Positions 1 to 7,440 are shown, numbered from the stretch's first letter. The stretch is 15,061 nucleotides of DNA from JADJNW01 sp964596135 (GCA_964596135.1 CAZQTF010000084.1:1-15061); one strand, 5' to 3'. Notes: a model not told the origin generated them from the sequence alone. Made by a program: numbers and translations.

Positions 1-179
1 AGGTATTTAAGTTGACTACCAAAACCATTCAACCCGGCGAAAAAATTCAACTCAAAAAGCGCCATTCGTTCAAGAAAATTGGCATTCGACCTTATTACGC
101 CGGCGAGCATCGGGTAGCTGTGCAGGTTGGGGGGCAGGAAATTGAAGCTATAAACTTCTGGCTTGAAATGGAAATATAA
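1..179 (+). CDS. DNA alkylation repair protein (AlkD-like), C-terminal fragment
   Basis: The frame is open from the left edge (first full codon at 3) to TAA at 177-179, giving 58 residues. The tail reads VFKLTTKTIQPGE, then a Lys/Arg-rich 'LKKRHSFKKI', then 'RPYYAGEH' and a closing beta-strand-like stretch. This matches, from memory, the small C-terminal beta domain that follows the HEAT-like repeats in many bacterial AlkD/DNA_alkylation family proteins (typical tail: KVFKLK.., PGE, ..RHS.., TRxYYpGxH). AlkD enzymes remove alkylated bases, such as N7- and N3-alkylpurines, by a glycosylase reaction without base flipping. The catalytic HEAT repeats lie outside the window, so activity cannot be judged. 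The gene converges on the TlyA gene, with 37 bp between the two stops and no clear terminator. Confidence 0.65.
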   Translation, partial: VFKLTTKTIQPGEKIQLKKRHSFKKIGIRPYYAGEHRVAVQVGGQEIEAINFWLEMEI

Positions 180-216
180 ATGCCTCGAGTGAGGAAAAAA
201 ATGAAAAGAGGAGAAA

Positions 217-957
217 TCATATCGAATTAGTTGTTTTCCAAAGCGCTAAATATTCCACATTTTTTTTGGTTTTGTCGGTGTCGGTTGTCGTGAGCGCCTG
301 TAGGTCAAATCCCTCGGCCCGAGCGGCAACGATGACTTTGTCGAGTATCTGTTGGCGACGCTTTTCGTCTTTGAGGATGCCTTTTTTGAGCCGCATTTTT
401 TCCTCTAGTTCAAATTGTGGTTTTATCAGCGTAATCACCCAACCGTCTGGTTTTAGGAATTTTGACAAGTACGGAAATACGTGCCGCAAGCTGATAAACG
501 AGACGTCAATGGTGATCACATCTACCGGCTCGCCAAGCATCTCCGGCGTCAGGTCGCGGATGTGCAGATTTTCCCACCAACTCACCTGCGGGTGTTGGCG
601 GAGCGATTCATGCAATTGGTCAGAGCCTACGTCCAGGGCAAAAACCCTGCGTGCGCCGTGTTGGAGCGCGCAATCGGTGAACCCGCCTGTACTGGCGCCA
701 ATGTCAAGCACCGTTTTGCTGCTGAAATCGAGTTGAAAAGTGTGAATTGCCTTTTCCAGTTTGAGTCCACCCCGGCTCACATAGCGAAGCGCCGGCGCTT
801 TCACCTGCACCTTGTCTGCATCGGTTATTTTGAAAGCCGCTTTTTGAATAGGATTGCCGTTCACTTCCACCACGCCTTCTGCCAACGCTATGCGGGCTTT
901 TTCACGCGATTCGAAGTAGCCGTTTTGCACCAGCCAGGCGTCAATACGGGTTAGCAT
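217..957 (-). CDS. tlyA: TlyA family rRNA methyltransferase / putative hemolysin
   Basis: With the chosen start the protein has 246 residues. Residues 1-55 form an S4 RNA-binding domain (LTRIDAWLVQ..., with ESREKAR and VVEVNG). This is followed by the family signature YVSRGGLKL (about 59-67) and a Rossmann FtsJ/RrmJ-like methyltransferase domain. SAM motif I is VLDIGASTGGFTD (from about 83). The catalytic region includes DVSFISL (about 152) and IKPQFE (about 178). TlyA enzymes 2'-O-methylate cytidines in 16S and/or 23S rRNA, and are often annotated as hemolysins. The open frame extends to a TTG at 981, but family members begin almost directly at the S4 domain, so ATG 957 (or ATG 963) is preferred. 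No Shine-Dalgarno is visible, as is usual in Bacteroidota. It lies 76 bp downstream of rpsU on the same strand and may be cotranscribed. Confidence 0.88.
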   Translation of the reverse strand: MLTRIDAWLVQNGYFESREKARIALAEGVVEVNGNPIQKAAFKITDADKVQVKAPALRYVSRGGLKLEKAIHTFQLDFSSKTVLDIGASTGGFTDCALQHGARRVFALDVGSDQLHESLRQHPQVSWWENLHIRDLTPEMLGEPVDVITIDVSFISLRHVFPYLSKFLKPDGWVITLIKPQFELEEKMRLKKGILKDEKRRQQILDKVIVAARAEGFDLQALTTTDTDKTKKNVEYLALWKTTNSI

Positions 958-1033
958 GGTCATTTTTTCGGAACGCTGCAAAAGTGGAGAAAAAGGAAAG
1001 AGGTTTATTCCCCCTTCCGTTGAAGGAAGAAGA

Positions 1034-1231
1034 TCAGGATTCTCCTTCCTCCTGCTGTTTTTGTTGTTTGTATTGCGCTTTCAGAATTTCATTGCGGCGC
1101 TTCACGGATGGCTTCGTAAAATGCTGCCGCCGACGCAATTCCTGAATGATTTGTGATTGCTGGTACTTGCGCTTGTAGCGTTTGAGCGCTTTGTCAATTC
1201 CTTCGTTGTCTTTGACATCAATAATAAGCAT
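1034..1231 (-). CDS. rpsU: 30S ribosomal protein bS21
   Basis: This 65-residue basic protein begins MLIIDVKDNEGIDKALKRYK and carries the hallmark LRRRQHFTKPSVKRR. It ends in a charged Gln/Lys/Glu tail, as in Bacteroidota bS21. bS21 binds the 30S platform near the 3' end of 16S rRNA. In Bacteroidota it helps hide the anti-Shine-Dalgarno sequence. The open frame begins two codons earlier at a TTG (1237), but ATG 1231 gives the canonical MLII start. The 30 bases upstream are AT-rich and contain no AGGAGG-like element. The next gene on the strand is the TlyA-like methyltransferase, so two ribosome-related genes are adjacent. Confidence 0.95.
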   Translation of the reverse strand: MLIIDVKDNEGIDKALKRYKRKYQQSQIIQELRRRQHFTKPSVKRRNEILKAQYKQQKQQEEGES

Positions 1232-1867
1232 AAACAAAATATGGTTTGGTTAAAAAATATTCAGCGTTTAAAATACTGCTCTTGTTTTCCAAGATGGCAC
1301 GAATATCGTTAAATCCTCGCGGTCGAACGACTTTCTTGCTAATTTTCTTTATCCAGCGTTCATCTTTTTCGATTGGTCGGGTACTTGCCGTAGTCAGAAT
1401 TTCAAACTAAAGTTGGAAATGAGCGACTAAAAAATAATCCTCTTAATGGTTTTTCAAAAAAAGTTGATTATCCATTGAACACATGCTATAATGCATCGCG
1501 CCAAAAAAAAACAGAAAAAAACATCTGTAAATTGTCGGATATAAAAAAAATAGCGCAACGTATCTTTTAAAACGCAGTCACTTCCAGGAAAGTTCAATTA
1601 TATTGATAATCAATTAAATATCACCCTTTCACGTGGCTTGCGCACTCCTGCCAGGCGATGTATTTAAGAAAAATATAACATAAAAGATTTTACTTTTTTT
1701 GCAACTACTGGTAAAAGCCAAGCATCTATATTCAAAAAGAGGCTTACAAATAATTTTATTTTGTGTTTCTTTAAATACAGAAAAGAATTTTGTACGCCTG
1801 CCCAAAAAGCGGAAACCAATTATGTTTGCAGTGGCACATTTTTTCACCCGATAAAACAAAGTGCCTT
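1232..1867. other. AT-rich divergent intergenic region
   Basis: This 636-bp stretch separates the divergently read rpsU and aspartyl-protease genes. It is clearly more AT-rich than its surroundings, with A runs around 1503-1520 and 1544-1550. I see no tRNA cloverleaf, no coding frame with family-like composition and no strong hairpin. It must hold the rpsU promoter, but I could not identify a TAnnTTTG match on the minus strand. The protease promoter candidate is listed separately near 1821. An open minus-strand frame at 1629-1859 has random-looking composition and is not called. Confidence 0.6.
1798..1828 (+). promoter_or_regulatory. Putative Bacteroidota-type promoter of the aspartyl protease gene
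   Basis: TATGTTTG at 1821-1828 is a full match to the Bacteroidota -7 consensus TAnnTTTG. A weak -33 candidate, CTG (instead of TTG) at 1798-1800, lies 20 bp upstream. Transcription would start near 1834, about 34 nt before the ATG at 1868. This argues against a start at the upstream TTG (1790). It is a prediction from consensus only. Confidence 0.4.
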
Positions 1868-2797
1868 ATGAAATCATCCCTATTATTGTGTACCCTGTTG
1901 TTACTGAGTTGGGTGCCTCGTCCTTATTCCGACGAATCGTTAGCCAGGCAAAACGGCATTACTTATGAAGTTGTAGATTTTGGTATTTCCAAACGCCTGA
2001 TGCTCACCGAAGCAGAAGTAGATGGCCAAAAAGGGATGTTCCTCTTCGATACCGGTGCTTCGCATCTTACTTTGAACCAGATGCATTTCCCGGACAAGAA
2101 AGTGGTTGCCAACGTGGGCAATACCAGCAATATTCTGGAAGACAACGCCTCGCTGCACGCAGTGATGGTCGAGCAGTTTCATTGGGGCGGCATCCGGCGG
2201 GAAAAAATGTTTTGCCCAATTGCCGATCTATCCACTTTAGAGCGCCAACTGGGCTATCCGATTCTGGGATTGGTCGGCTACGAAGTGCTCCGGGAATACC
2301 GCGTGGAGATTGATTATGTCAATCAACTCATCCGACTGGCTTCCGATAAGCCGCTTCGCATTGATGCAACAGATCAACCAGATTTTTCGTTCGATTTCAA
2401 TTTATGCGGGCACATGCCGGTGGTGGAAGCGGATTTGGGTATGAAGCAAAAAGTGTACCTGGGGCTGGATTCCGGCGCTTCAATCAACGTGCTGGACAAA
2501 AGCTGGCAGCGACAAGTATCGGAACTGGCACTGCAGCAAAATAAAATTCGTTTCACCGGTGCAGCTGCGGGTATGAAAGAAGCGGATTATCTGGTGTTTG
2601 AAAAACTAACCTTAGGGGATCAGATGACGCTCCATCTGCCGGGGTTGCTTCTGACCGATTTCAGTGTGCCGGTAGGCAGGTGCTTCCGTGTGGACGGATT
2701 GATCGGCATTGATGCTTTCTCTTGCAAAAGAGTAGCCATTGATTATCAGAATTTCAAATTGCATGTATGGCTGAGCAAGGATGATGATTGTTTCTAA
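1868..2797 (+). CDS. Secreted two-lobed retropepsin-like aspartyl protease
   Basis: The protein has 309 residues. An N-terminal hydrophobic signal (residues 4-16, LLLCTLLLLSWV) suggests export. The body is two copies of a retropepsin-like half-domain. Lobe 1 has FLFDTGAS (Asp61) and, later, GLVGYEVLREYRVEIDY (134-150). Lobe 2 has LGLDSGAS (Asp201) and GLIGIDAFSCKRVAIDY (277-293). These are the catalytic D(T/S)GA loop and the closing 'G-hydrophobic-G...IDY' motif of the aspartyl_protease/gag-asp families (PF13650/PF13975). A single chain with both catalytic aspartates should fold as a pepsin-like monomer rather than a retroviral-type dimer; that is inference. Substrate is unknown. ATG 1868 gives a clean signal peptide; the longer frame from TTG 1790 does not and would begin upstream of the predicted promoter. 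Confidence 0.85.
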   Translation: MKSSLLLCTLLLLSWVPRPYSDESLARQNGITYEVVDFGISKRLMLTEAEVDGQKGMFLFDTGASHLTLNQMHFPDKKVVANVGNTSNILEDNASLHAVMVEQFHWGGIRREKMFCPIADLSTLERQLGYPILGLVGYEVLREYRVEIDYVNQLIRLASDKPLRIDATDQPDFSFDFNLCGHMPVVEADLGMKQKVYLGLDSGASINVLDKSWQRQVSELALQQNKIRFTGAAAGMKEADYLVFEKLTLGDQMTLHLPGLLLTDFSVPVGRCFRVDGLIGIDAFSCKRVAIDYQNFKLHVWLSKDDDCF

Positions 2798-2879
2798 AAA
2801 AGATATTGCCTTTTGGCTCTCCATAGGAATTGCTATTGGGGCAGTGATTGGTCAAGTTGTGATGCTTCGAAGAAAATAA
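2781..2879 (+). CDS. Small single-pass membrane peptide with glycine zipper
   Basis: This 32-residue open frame runs from ATG at 2781 to TAA at 2877-2879 and overlaps the end of the aspartyl protease gene by 17 bp. It starts MMIVSKKDIAFW, followed by a hydrophobic segment (about 10-28) containing GIAIGAVIG, a regular GxxxGxxxG glycine zipper, and ends with the basic tail LRRK. Lysines on the N side and arginines on the C side flank one transmembrane helix. AAGG lies just before the start. Overlap with the upstream gene suggests translational coupling. Function is unknown; it could be a small membrane partner or a YtxH-like remnant. No homologue was checked, so it could be a chance frame. Confidence 0.45.
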   Translation: MMIVSKKDIAFWLSIGIAIGAVIGQVVMLRRK

Positions 2880-2913
2880 AAGGCAACCTTGAATATGATG
2901 AGGCTCAATCACG

Positions 2914-3564
2914 TCATTCCAAGGCTAATACTTGGTTTTCCGCGATTACAAACACCCGATCGCCGTTTTTGGGCTGAACCTCTGCAGTGCCTGTGAATGC
3001 ACCAAATGCTGGCAAAATCCCCTGATTTTTAGCGAAATAAAAACAAGGTAGTCGCAATCGCTGCCGACCATTGCCCCATAGCCGCACGCTGGGGTGAATG
3101 TGCCCGGCGAGATTGTACCAGCCATTTTGCACCGCCACTAATGGGTGGTGCGAAAAAATAAATGGTTGAATAAATAACTCTGGTTCATGCACATGCAGGC
3201 GCGCTTCGATGTAATGCTTTGTGCGTAAAATATCATGATTGCCGGGTACCAGTTCAAACCGAACACCGGCGAAAATCTTTGTTATTTGACAAAAATCCGC
3301 CCACTCGGCGTTCAGGTTGCTGTGGAACAAATCGCCCAGAAAAATAACCTTTTCCGGCTGGAAATCAAACAATAAGCTCAGGAGCCGGTCCCAGTTGTGG
3401 TTGCTCACTGCCCCCGGCACGGGAATGCCCTCTTTACGGAAATGTGTGACTTTTCCGAGGTGTAAATCGCTGATTATCAATGTTTTTTCTCGTGGCCAGT
3501 ACATTGCCCGAAAGGGATGAAGTTGAAAAGTTTCTCCCAGGATAGTCGTCTCAGTTGCCTTCAT
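2914..3564 (-). CDS. pdeM: Ligase-associated metallophosphoesterase PdeM
   Basis: The protein has 216 residues, the usual size of the family. All calcineurin-like phosphoesterase motifs are present in order: SDLHLGK (Asp33, His35), GDLFHS (Asp78), PGNHD (Asn109, His110, Asp111), SHHP (His139) and AGHIHP (His155, His157). The short PdeM type is known as the 'ligase-associated DNA damage response endonuclease', often encoded next to an ATP-dependent DNA ligase, an exonuclease and an Lhr-like helicase. None of those partners is in this window, so a role in DNA repair rests on family membership alone. ATG 3564 is the start; a TAnnTTTG match lies about 24 bp upstream. The gene converges with the upstream protease/peptide pair, with 34 bp between stops. 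Confidence 0.85.
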   Translation of the reverse strand: MKATETTILGETFQLHPFRAMYWPREKTLIISDLHLGKVTHFRKEGIPVPGAVSNHNWDRLLSLLFDFQPEKVIFLGDLFHSNLNAEWADFCQITKIFAGVRFELVPGNHDILRTKHYIEARLHVHEPELFIQPFIFSHHPLVAVQNGWYNLAGHIHPSVRLWGNGRQRLRLPCFYFAKNQGILPAFGAFTGTAEVQPKNGDRVFVIAENQVLALE

Positions 3565-3587
3565 TTATATAATAGCAATTTACCACC

Positions 3588-3595
3588 CAAAAGTA
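3588..3595 (-). promoter_or_regulatory. Putative -7 element of the pdeM promoter
   Basis: Read on the minus strand the bases are TACTTTTG, a full match to TAnnTTTG. The start of transcription would fall about 18 nt before the pdeM ATG. No convincing -33 TTG is seen at the expected distance, so support is partial. Confidence 0.35.
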
Positions 3596-3705
3596 ATAAA
3601 CTATTCAATAGTTTGATATCTGCCTTCTGGTAATCGAACAGCGCTCAATGTGTTAATCTTTTATTAATCGTCGGGGTGGCATCGGCTGGAATACGGCGGT
3701 AGGTG

Positions 3706-3713
3706 TATTTTTG
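3706..3713 (+). promoter_or_regulatory. Putative -7 element for the DsbD-alpha/DsbD operon
   Basis: TATTTTTG at 3706-3713 fits TAnnTTTG exactly. Transcription would begin near 3719, leaving about 15 nt before ATG 3734. Because the GTG at 3713 overlaps the element, this also argues that translation starts at 3734. The -33 region has no clear TTG. Confidence 0.4.
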
Positions 3714-3733
3714 TGAAAACGATCACAAATTTT

Positions 3734-4183
3734 ATGAGAACTTCAACTGTACTTTTGTCGCTGTTATTTTTTTCCATCGTTGCGAACGCGCAAATGAACC
3801 CTGTGAAATGGTCATTCACTGCCAAAAAGGTGAGCGCTGCGGAATATGATGTGATACTAACCGCCGATGTGGCCAATGGTTGGTACATTTATTCGCAATT
3901 CCTGGAATCCGACGAAGGTCCGGTGCCAACCAGCTTTCATTTTGATAAAAGTGAAGCCATAGAACTGATCGGTGAAACCCGCGAGGAAGGCAAGAAAAAA
4001 GAGGGCTACGACGACATTTTCGGGATGAACCTGATCAAATTTAGCGGTAAGGTGCAATTCATTCAACGTATCAAAATTGACGGGCAGACAAGTAAAGTAA
4101 GTGGTTCGCTGGAGTTTATGACCTGCGACGACGAACAGTGTCTGCCGCCCAAAATGATGGAATTTTCAATAGATTTGAAATAA
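3734..4183 (+). CDS. Free-standing DsbD alpha-domain protein (DsbD_N family)
   Basis: The protein has 149 residues. Residues 1-19 are a signal peptide ending SIVANA. The mature part is one DsbD N-terminal (alpha) immunoglobulin-like domain. It has the opening MNPVKWSF, the aromatic GWYIYSQF (about 49-56), GPVPTSFHF, and the redox pair in TCDDEQCLPP (Cys131 and Cys136, CX4C). In E. coli DsbD the equivalent cysteines of the alpha domain pass electrons to periplasmic partners. This copy likely acts as a separate shuttle in the periplasm, fed by the DsbD encoded 45 bp downstream. It closely resembles the first domain of that protein (shared GPVPT.F.FD, MNLIKFS, FMTCDDE.CLPP), so the two probably arose by duplication. 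A GTG start at 3713 is possible but less likely. Confidence 0.85.
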   Translation: MRTSTVLLSLLFFSIVANAQMNPVKWSFTAKKVSAAEYDVILTADVANGWYIYSQFLESDEGPVPTSFHFDKSEAIELIGETREEGKKKEGYDDIFGMNLIKFSGKVQFIQRIKIDGQTSKVSGSLEFMTCDDEQCLPPKMMEFSIDLK

Positions 4184-4228
4184 AAGATTATATCCCATTG
4201 AACATTTAACCCTTGAACTCAAAGTGTT

Positions 4229-6805
4229 ATGAAAAAAACATTGCTACTTTTATCCGTATTGGCGTTTGGCTACAGCCTGTCGGCGCAAATTCTCACGCCG
4301 GTGAAGTGGAACACTTCATACAAACAAGTGAGTGAGAACGAGTTCGATCTCATTTTCACCGCTGCTATCGAGGATGGCTGGGTGATTTATTCTCAGTATC
4401 TCAGCGGTGACGACGGTCCCGTACCAACGCACTTCTATTTTGACGAAAGCAGCCATTTCGAGTTGGTGGGTAAAAGCCAGGAATCGGGCAATCGCAAGGA
4501 AGCATTTGATAACGTATTCAAAATGAATCTTATCAAATTTTCGAAAAAGGCAATTTTTACACAACGGGTCAGGGTAAATGATCTAAGCAAACCGATTAAG
4601 GGATATTTTGAATTTATGACCTGTGACGATGAGCGCTGCCTGCCGCCAACCGAAGAGGAATTTTCCTTCCAGTTGGTTTCGACGTTTACTAAATCAATTG
4701 CCCCAAAGCCGGAAGAAAAAGTTGCAGTCGCCGAAGCCAAAACGAAAGAAGCTATTGACCTCAATGCCCAGCAGGCTAAAACCGGCGCTGCCGCACAGAT
4801 TGTAACACCCCAAGGCGGCATTCTGGAACCGGTAAAGTGGATAGGCGAGATCAGGAAAATCAGCGATACCGAATTTGATTTGGTGTTCAAAGCCAAAGTG
4901 GACAATGGATGGTACATTTATTCACAGTTCCTCGAAGATGGGGGGCCGATTCCTACCGAATTTAATTTTGCCGGCAATGCGCACGTGACTGTTCCGGCGA
5001 AAGCCAAAGAAACAGGCGCGCAACGCCTCGAAGGGATGGATGATATTTTCGGGATAAACGTCATCAAATATAAGGAAGAAGCGACCTTTACCCAGCGTGT
5101 GCAGGTGGTGAGCGACGCCAGCAAAGCGGCAGCGGGCGTGATCATTTATATGAGCTGTAATGAAACCAGTTGCATTCCTTTTGAAACGCCTTTCACCGCG
5201 GATTTTGCTAACCTTGGTCTTACCATCGGCGAGGAAGCCACGGCGGCTATCGGTACTGCTACCAACACCGATAGCGGCTTATACGGCGGCTTGCCCAAAC
5301 CTGATCTCACGAATCCGGCGGGCGAATGCAACGACCAGGCGATCGTCGAACCTTCTAAGAGCTATTGGTCTATCTTTTTGCTGGGCTTGCTCGGTGGGTT
5401 TATTGCCCTGCTGACGCCCTGTGTTTTCCCGATGATCCCACTCACAGTAAGTTTTTTCACCAAAAGCAGCAAGGATCGCAACAAGGGTGTGGCTAATGCT
5501 GCGTTTTATGGCTTTTCCATTTTTGCGGTGTATCTGGTGCTGAGCTTGCCGTTTCACCTGATGGACAGCATCAATCCTGATATTTTAAATGATATTTCCA
5601 CCAATGTGTGGCTGAATCTGGCGTTTTTTGCCATTTTCCTATTTTTCGCATTTTCGTTTTTCGGCTACTACGAACTTACGCTGCCGAGCAGTTGGGCAAA
5701 CCGCATCAGCAATCTGGAGGGCGTAGGTGGTGTCATTGGTATTTTCTTTATGGCGCTTACGCTGGCGTTGGTGTCGTTTTCGTGTACCGGTCCGATTTTG
5801 GGCTCATTGCTGGCAGGCGCGCTGAGCGCTGATGGCGGCGCAATGCAACTGACAATGGGCATGGCGGGCTTTGGTTTGGCGTTGGCTTTGCCGTTTGCGC
5901 TCTTTGCCATGTTCCCCGGCTGGATGAATTCGCTGCCTAAGTCTGGCGGCTGGCTGAACACCGTAAAGGTGGTGCTCGGTTTCGTCGAACTGGCGCTGGC
6001 GCTGAAGTTCCTATCGAACGCTGACCTTGTGAAACACTGGGAAATTCTGAAAATTGAGCCGTTTCTCGGCGCATGGATCCTGCTTTCGATTGGCTTGGCG
6101 CTCTATCTGTTTGGGGTGATCAAATTTCCGCACGATTCGCCAATCAAAAAATGGTCGGTTTCCCGGATTATCCTTGGCTTGGCGGCGGTTGGCTTTGCAA
6201 TTTATTTGGCCACAGGCTTTATTTACGATGAGAGAGCCGGCTCTTACCGTCCGTTGAAACTATTGAGCGGACTGGCGCCTCCTGCGACCTATAGTTGGTT
6301 TTATGAAGGCGATTGCCCGCAAAATCTGAATTGTTTCAAAGATCTCGAATCAGGGCTGGCGTATGCCAAAGAGGTGGGAAAACCCATTATGATTGACTTT
6401 ACCGGACACGCCTGCGTGAACTGCCGGAAAATGGAAGAACATGTGTGGCCCGAACCCAAGGTCTACAAATATCTGAAAGATGAATATGTACTCATCTCCC
6501 TGTATGTGGATGAAAAGGTAGAACTGCCTGAAAATGAGCAGATTGAAGTACTTAAAGCTACCGGTGGCACCCGAAAATTGCGCAACGTGGGGCACAAGTG
6601 GTCGCATTTTCAGACGGAATATTTCAATACCAATACGCAGCCCTACTATGTGCTGATGACGCCAGATGGCAAACTGCTCAATCAGCCGGTGGGCTATACC
6701 CCCAATGATCAGGAATATGCCGACTTTTTGCAATGCGGGCTGGATGCTTACAAGCAATTGACGCAACGCAATTCGGACAGCGATGAACGGATAGGAAGTA
6801 AATAG
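4229..6805 (+). CDS. dsbD: Protein-disulfide reductase DsbD with two alpha domains
   Basis: The protein has 858 residues, longer than E. coli DsbD (about 565). Order: signal peptide (1-19); alpha domain 1 (about 20-150, Cys132/Cys137 in CDDERC); a Lys/Glu/Ala-rich linker (about 155-195); alpha domain 2 (about 197-328, Cys310/Cys315 in CNETSC); CcdA-like membrane core with about eight helices (about 378-665), carrying LLTPCVFPMIPL (Cys398) and SFSCTGP (Cys519), the intramembrane redox pair; then a thioredoxin domain with HACVNCRK (Cys729-x-x-Cys732) and a likely cis-proline region NTQPYY (Pro805). Electrons should pass from cytoplasmic thioredoxin through the membrane cysteines and the C-terminal domain to the alpha domains, for disulfide isomerisation or cytochrome c maturation. 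The duplicated alpha domain is unusual relative to the textbook architecture. It is followed by a strong terminator. Confidence 0.93.
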   Translation: MKKTLLLLSVLAFGYSLSAQILTPVKWNTSYKQVSENEFDLIFTAAIEDGWVIYSQYLSGDDGPVPTHFYFDESSHFELVGKSQESGNRKEAFDNVFKMNLIKFSKKAIFTQRVRVNDLSKPIKGYFEFMTCDDERCLPPTEEEFSFQLVSTFTKSIAPKPEEKVAVAEAKTKEAIDLNAQQAKTGAAAQIVTPQGGILEPVKWIGEIRKISDTEFDLVFKAKVDNGWYIYSQFLEDGGPIPTEFNFAGNAHVTVPAKAKETGAQRLEGMDDIFGINVIKYKEEATFTQRVQVVSDASKAAAGVIIYMSCNETSCIPFETPFTADFANLGLTIGEEATAAIGTATNTDSGLYGGLPKPDLTNPAGECNDQAIVEPSKSYWSIFLLGLLGGFIALLTPCVFPMIPLTVSFFTKSSKDRNKGVANAAFYGFSIFAVYLVLSLPFHLMDSINPDILNDISTNVWLNLAFFAIFLFFAFSFFGYYELTLPSSWANRISNLEGVGGVIGIFFMALTLALVSFSCTGPILGSLLAGALSADGGAMQLTMGMAGFGLALALPFALFAMFPGWMNSLPKSGGWLNTVKVVLGFVELALALKFLSNADLVKHWEILKIEPFLGAWILLSIGLALYLFGVIKFPHDSPIKKWSVSRIILGLAAVGFAIYLATGFIYDERAGSYRPLKLLSGLAPPATYSWFYEGDCPQNLNCFKDLESGLAYAKEVGKPIMIDFTGHACVNCRKMEEHVWPEPKVYKYLKDEYVLISLYVDEKVELPENEQIEVLKATGGTRKLRNVGHKWSHFQTEYFNTNTQPYYVLMTPDGKLLNQPVGYTPNDQEYADFLQCGLDAYKQLTQRNSDSDERIGSK

Positions 6806-6820
6806 TTTCTTGAAACAGAA

Positions 6821-6853
6821 AAGCCCGATCAGCAGAGTTGATCGGGCTTTTTT
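6821..6853. terminator. Strong hairpin terminator, probably bidirectional
   Basis: AAGCCCGATC (6821-6830) pairs perfectly with GATCGGGCTT (6840-6849) around a 9-nt loop. On the + strand it is followed by a run of six T (6848-6853), a classic intrinsic terminator 15 bp after the dsbD stop. On the minus strand the hairpin is followed by TTCTGTTTC, a weaker T-rich tail, so it could also end transcription of the biotin carrier gene whose stop is at 6870. Confidence 0.88.
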
Positions 6854-6869
6854 ATGCCGTCAAAAAGGT

Positions 6870-7364
6870 TTATTCCATTTCGATAAGCAGATATCCTTTC
6901 TCTACTGCGGCGCCTTTCTCTACATTGATCTTTTTTACCACTCCATCGCCAGGCGATTTGATCACATTCTCCATCTTCATAGCCTCCAGAATCAACAGCG
7001 CATCGCCCCTTTGCACGGCTTGCCCCGGCTCTACATTCACGTTGATCACCAGCCCCGGCATAGGAGCCTTGATATCTTTTACTTTATACTGCACTTGTTT
7101 TGATAAGCCAAGCTTTTTGATCAATTGATCGTAGTGGTCTTCCAGTTTTACCTCATAAGTGGTGCCGTTGACCTTGATGGTAAAAGATTTATCATCGAAG
7201 TTTGTTTCGATCACTTCTGCACGATACGCTTTATTATTTTTCAGAATGTGAAACGTCCCGTTGTTTTCAGTGACAATATCGAGCGCGCCGGCGCCCAGTT
7301 CAGAAAACTCGTATTGATGGTTGACGATGGCTTTGTAAGAGTTATTTTCCATAATTTGTGACAT
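6870..7364 (-). CDS. Biotin carboxyl carrier protein (acyl-CoA carboxylase subunit)
   Basis: The protein has 164 residues. The C-terminal half (about 96-164) is a biotinyl/lipoyl domain with KAPMPGLV and the biotinylation motif LEAMKMEN; Lys130 is the expected acceptor. The N-terminal part (about 1-90) has a beta-rich, charged sequence as in the BT-type region just before the carrier domain of acyl-CoA carboxylase alpha chains. In Bacteroidota such stand-alone carriers usually work with a biotin carboxylase and a carboxyltransferase (acetyl- or propionyl-CoA carboxylase) encoded nearby. Neither is in this window. ATG 7364 is used; ATG 7352 (MENNSYK) is an alternative. The gene lies 76 bp after the four-helix membrane protein on the same strand and ends at the shared terminator. 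Confidence 0.88.
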   Translation of the reverse strand: MSQIMENNSYKAIVNHQYEFSELGAGALDIVTENNGTFHILKNNKAYRAEVIETNFDDKSFTIKVNGTTYEVKLEDHYDQLIKKLGLSKQVQYKVKDIKAPMPGLVINVNVEPGQAVQRGDALLILEAMKMENVIKSPGDGVVKKINVEKGAAVEKGYLLIEME

Positions 7365-7440
7365 TACGATATTGGAAATAAGGATTTTGTGGCGCTATAC
7401 ACAGGAGGAGGACACGCCCTTTGCGCACGTTTCCTGTTGT

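Noticed and set aside
266..954. Two overlapping + strand frames of about 156 codons opposite the TlyA gene
   Set aside because: The minus-strand frame carries S4 and methyltransferase motifs; the + frames have none.
1629..1859. 76-codon open frame on minus in the gap between rpsU and the aspartyl protease
   Set aside because: Composition is random-looking (Phe/Lys/Ser from AT-rich DNA), no motif, and it overlaps the predicted promoter of the protease gene.
7403..7411. AGGAGGAGG in the gap between the biotin carrier and the four-helix gene
   Set aside because: It is on the + strand with no ATG within a usable distance, while both neighbouring genes are on minus.
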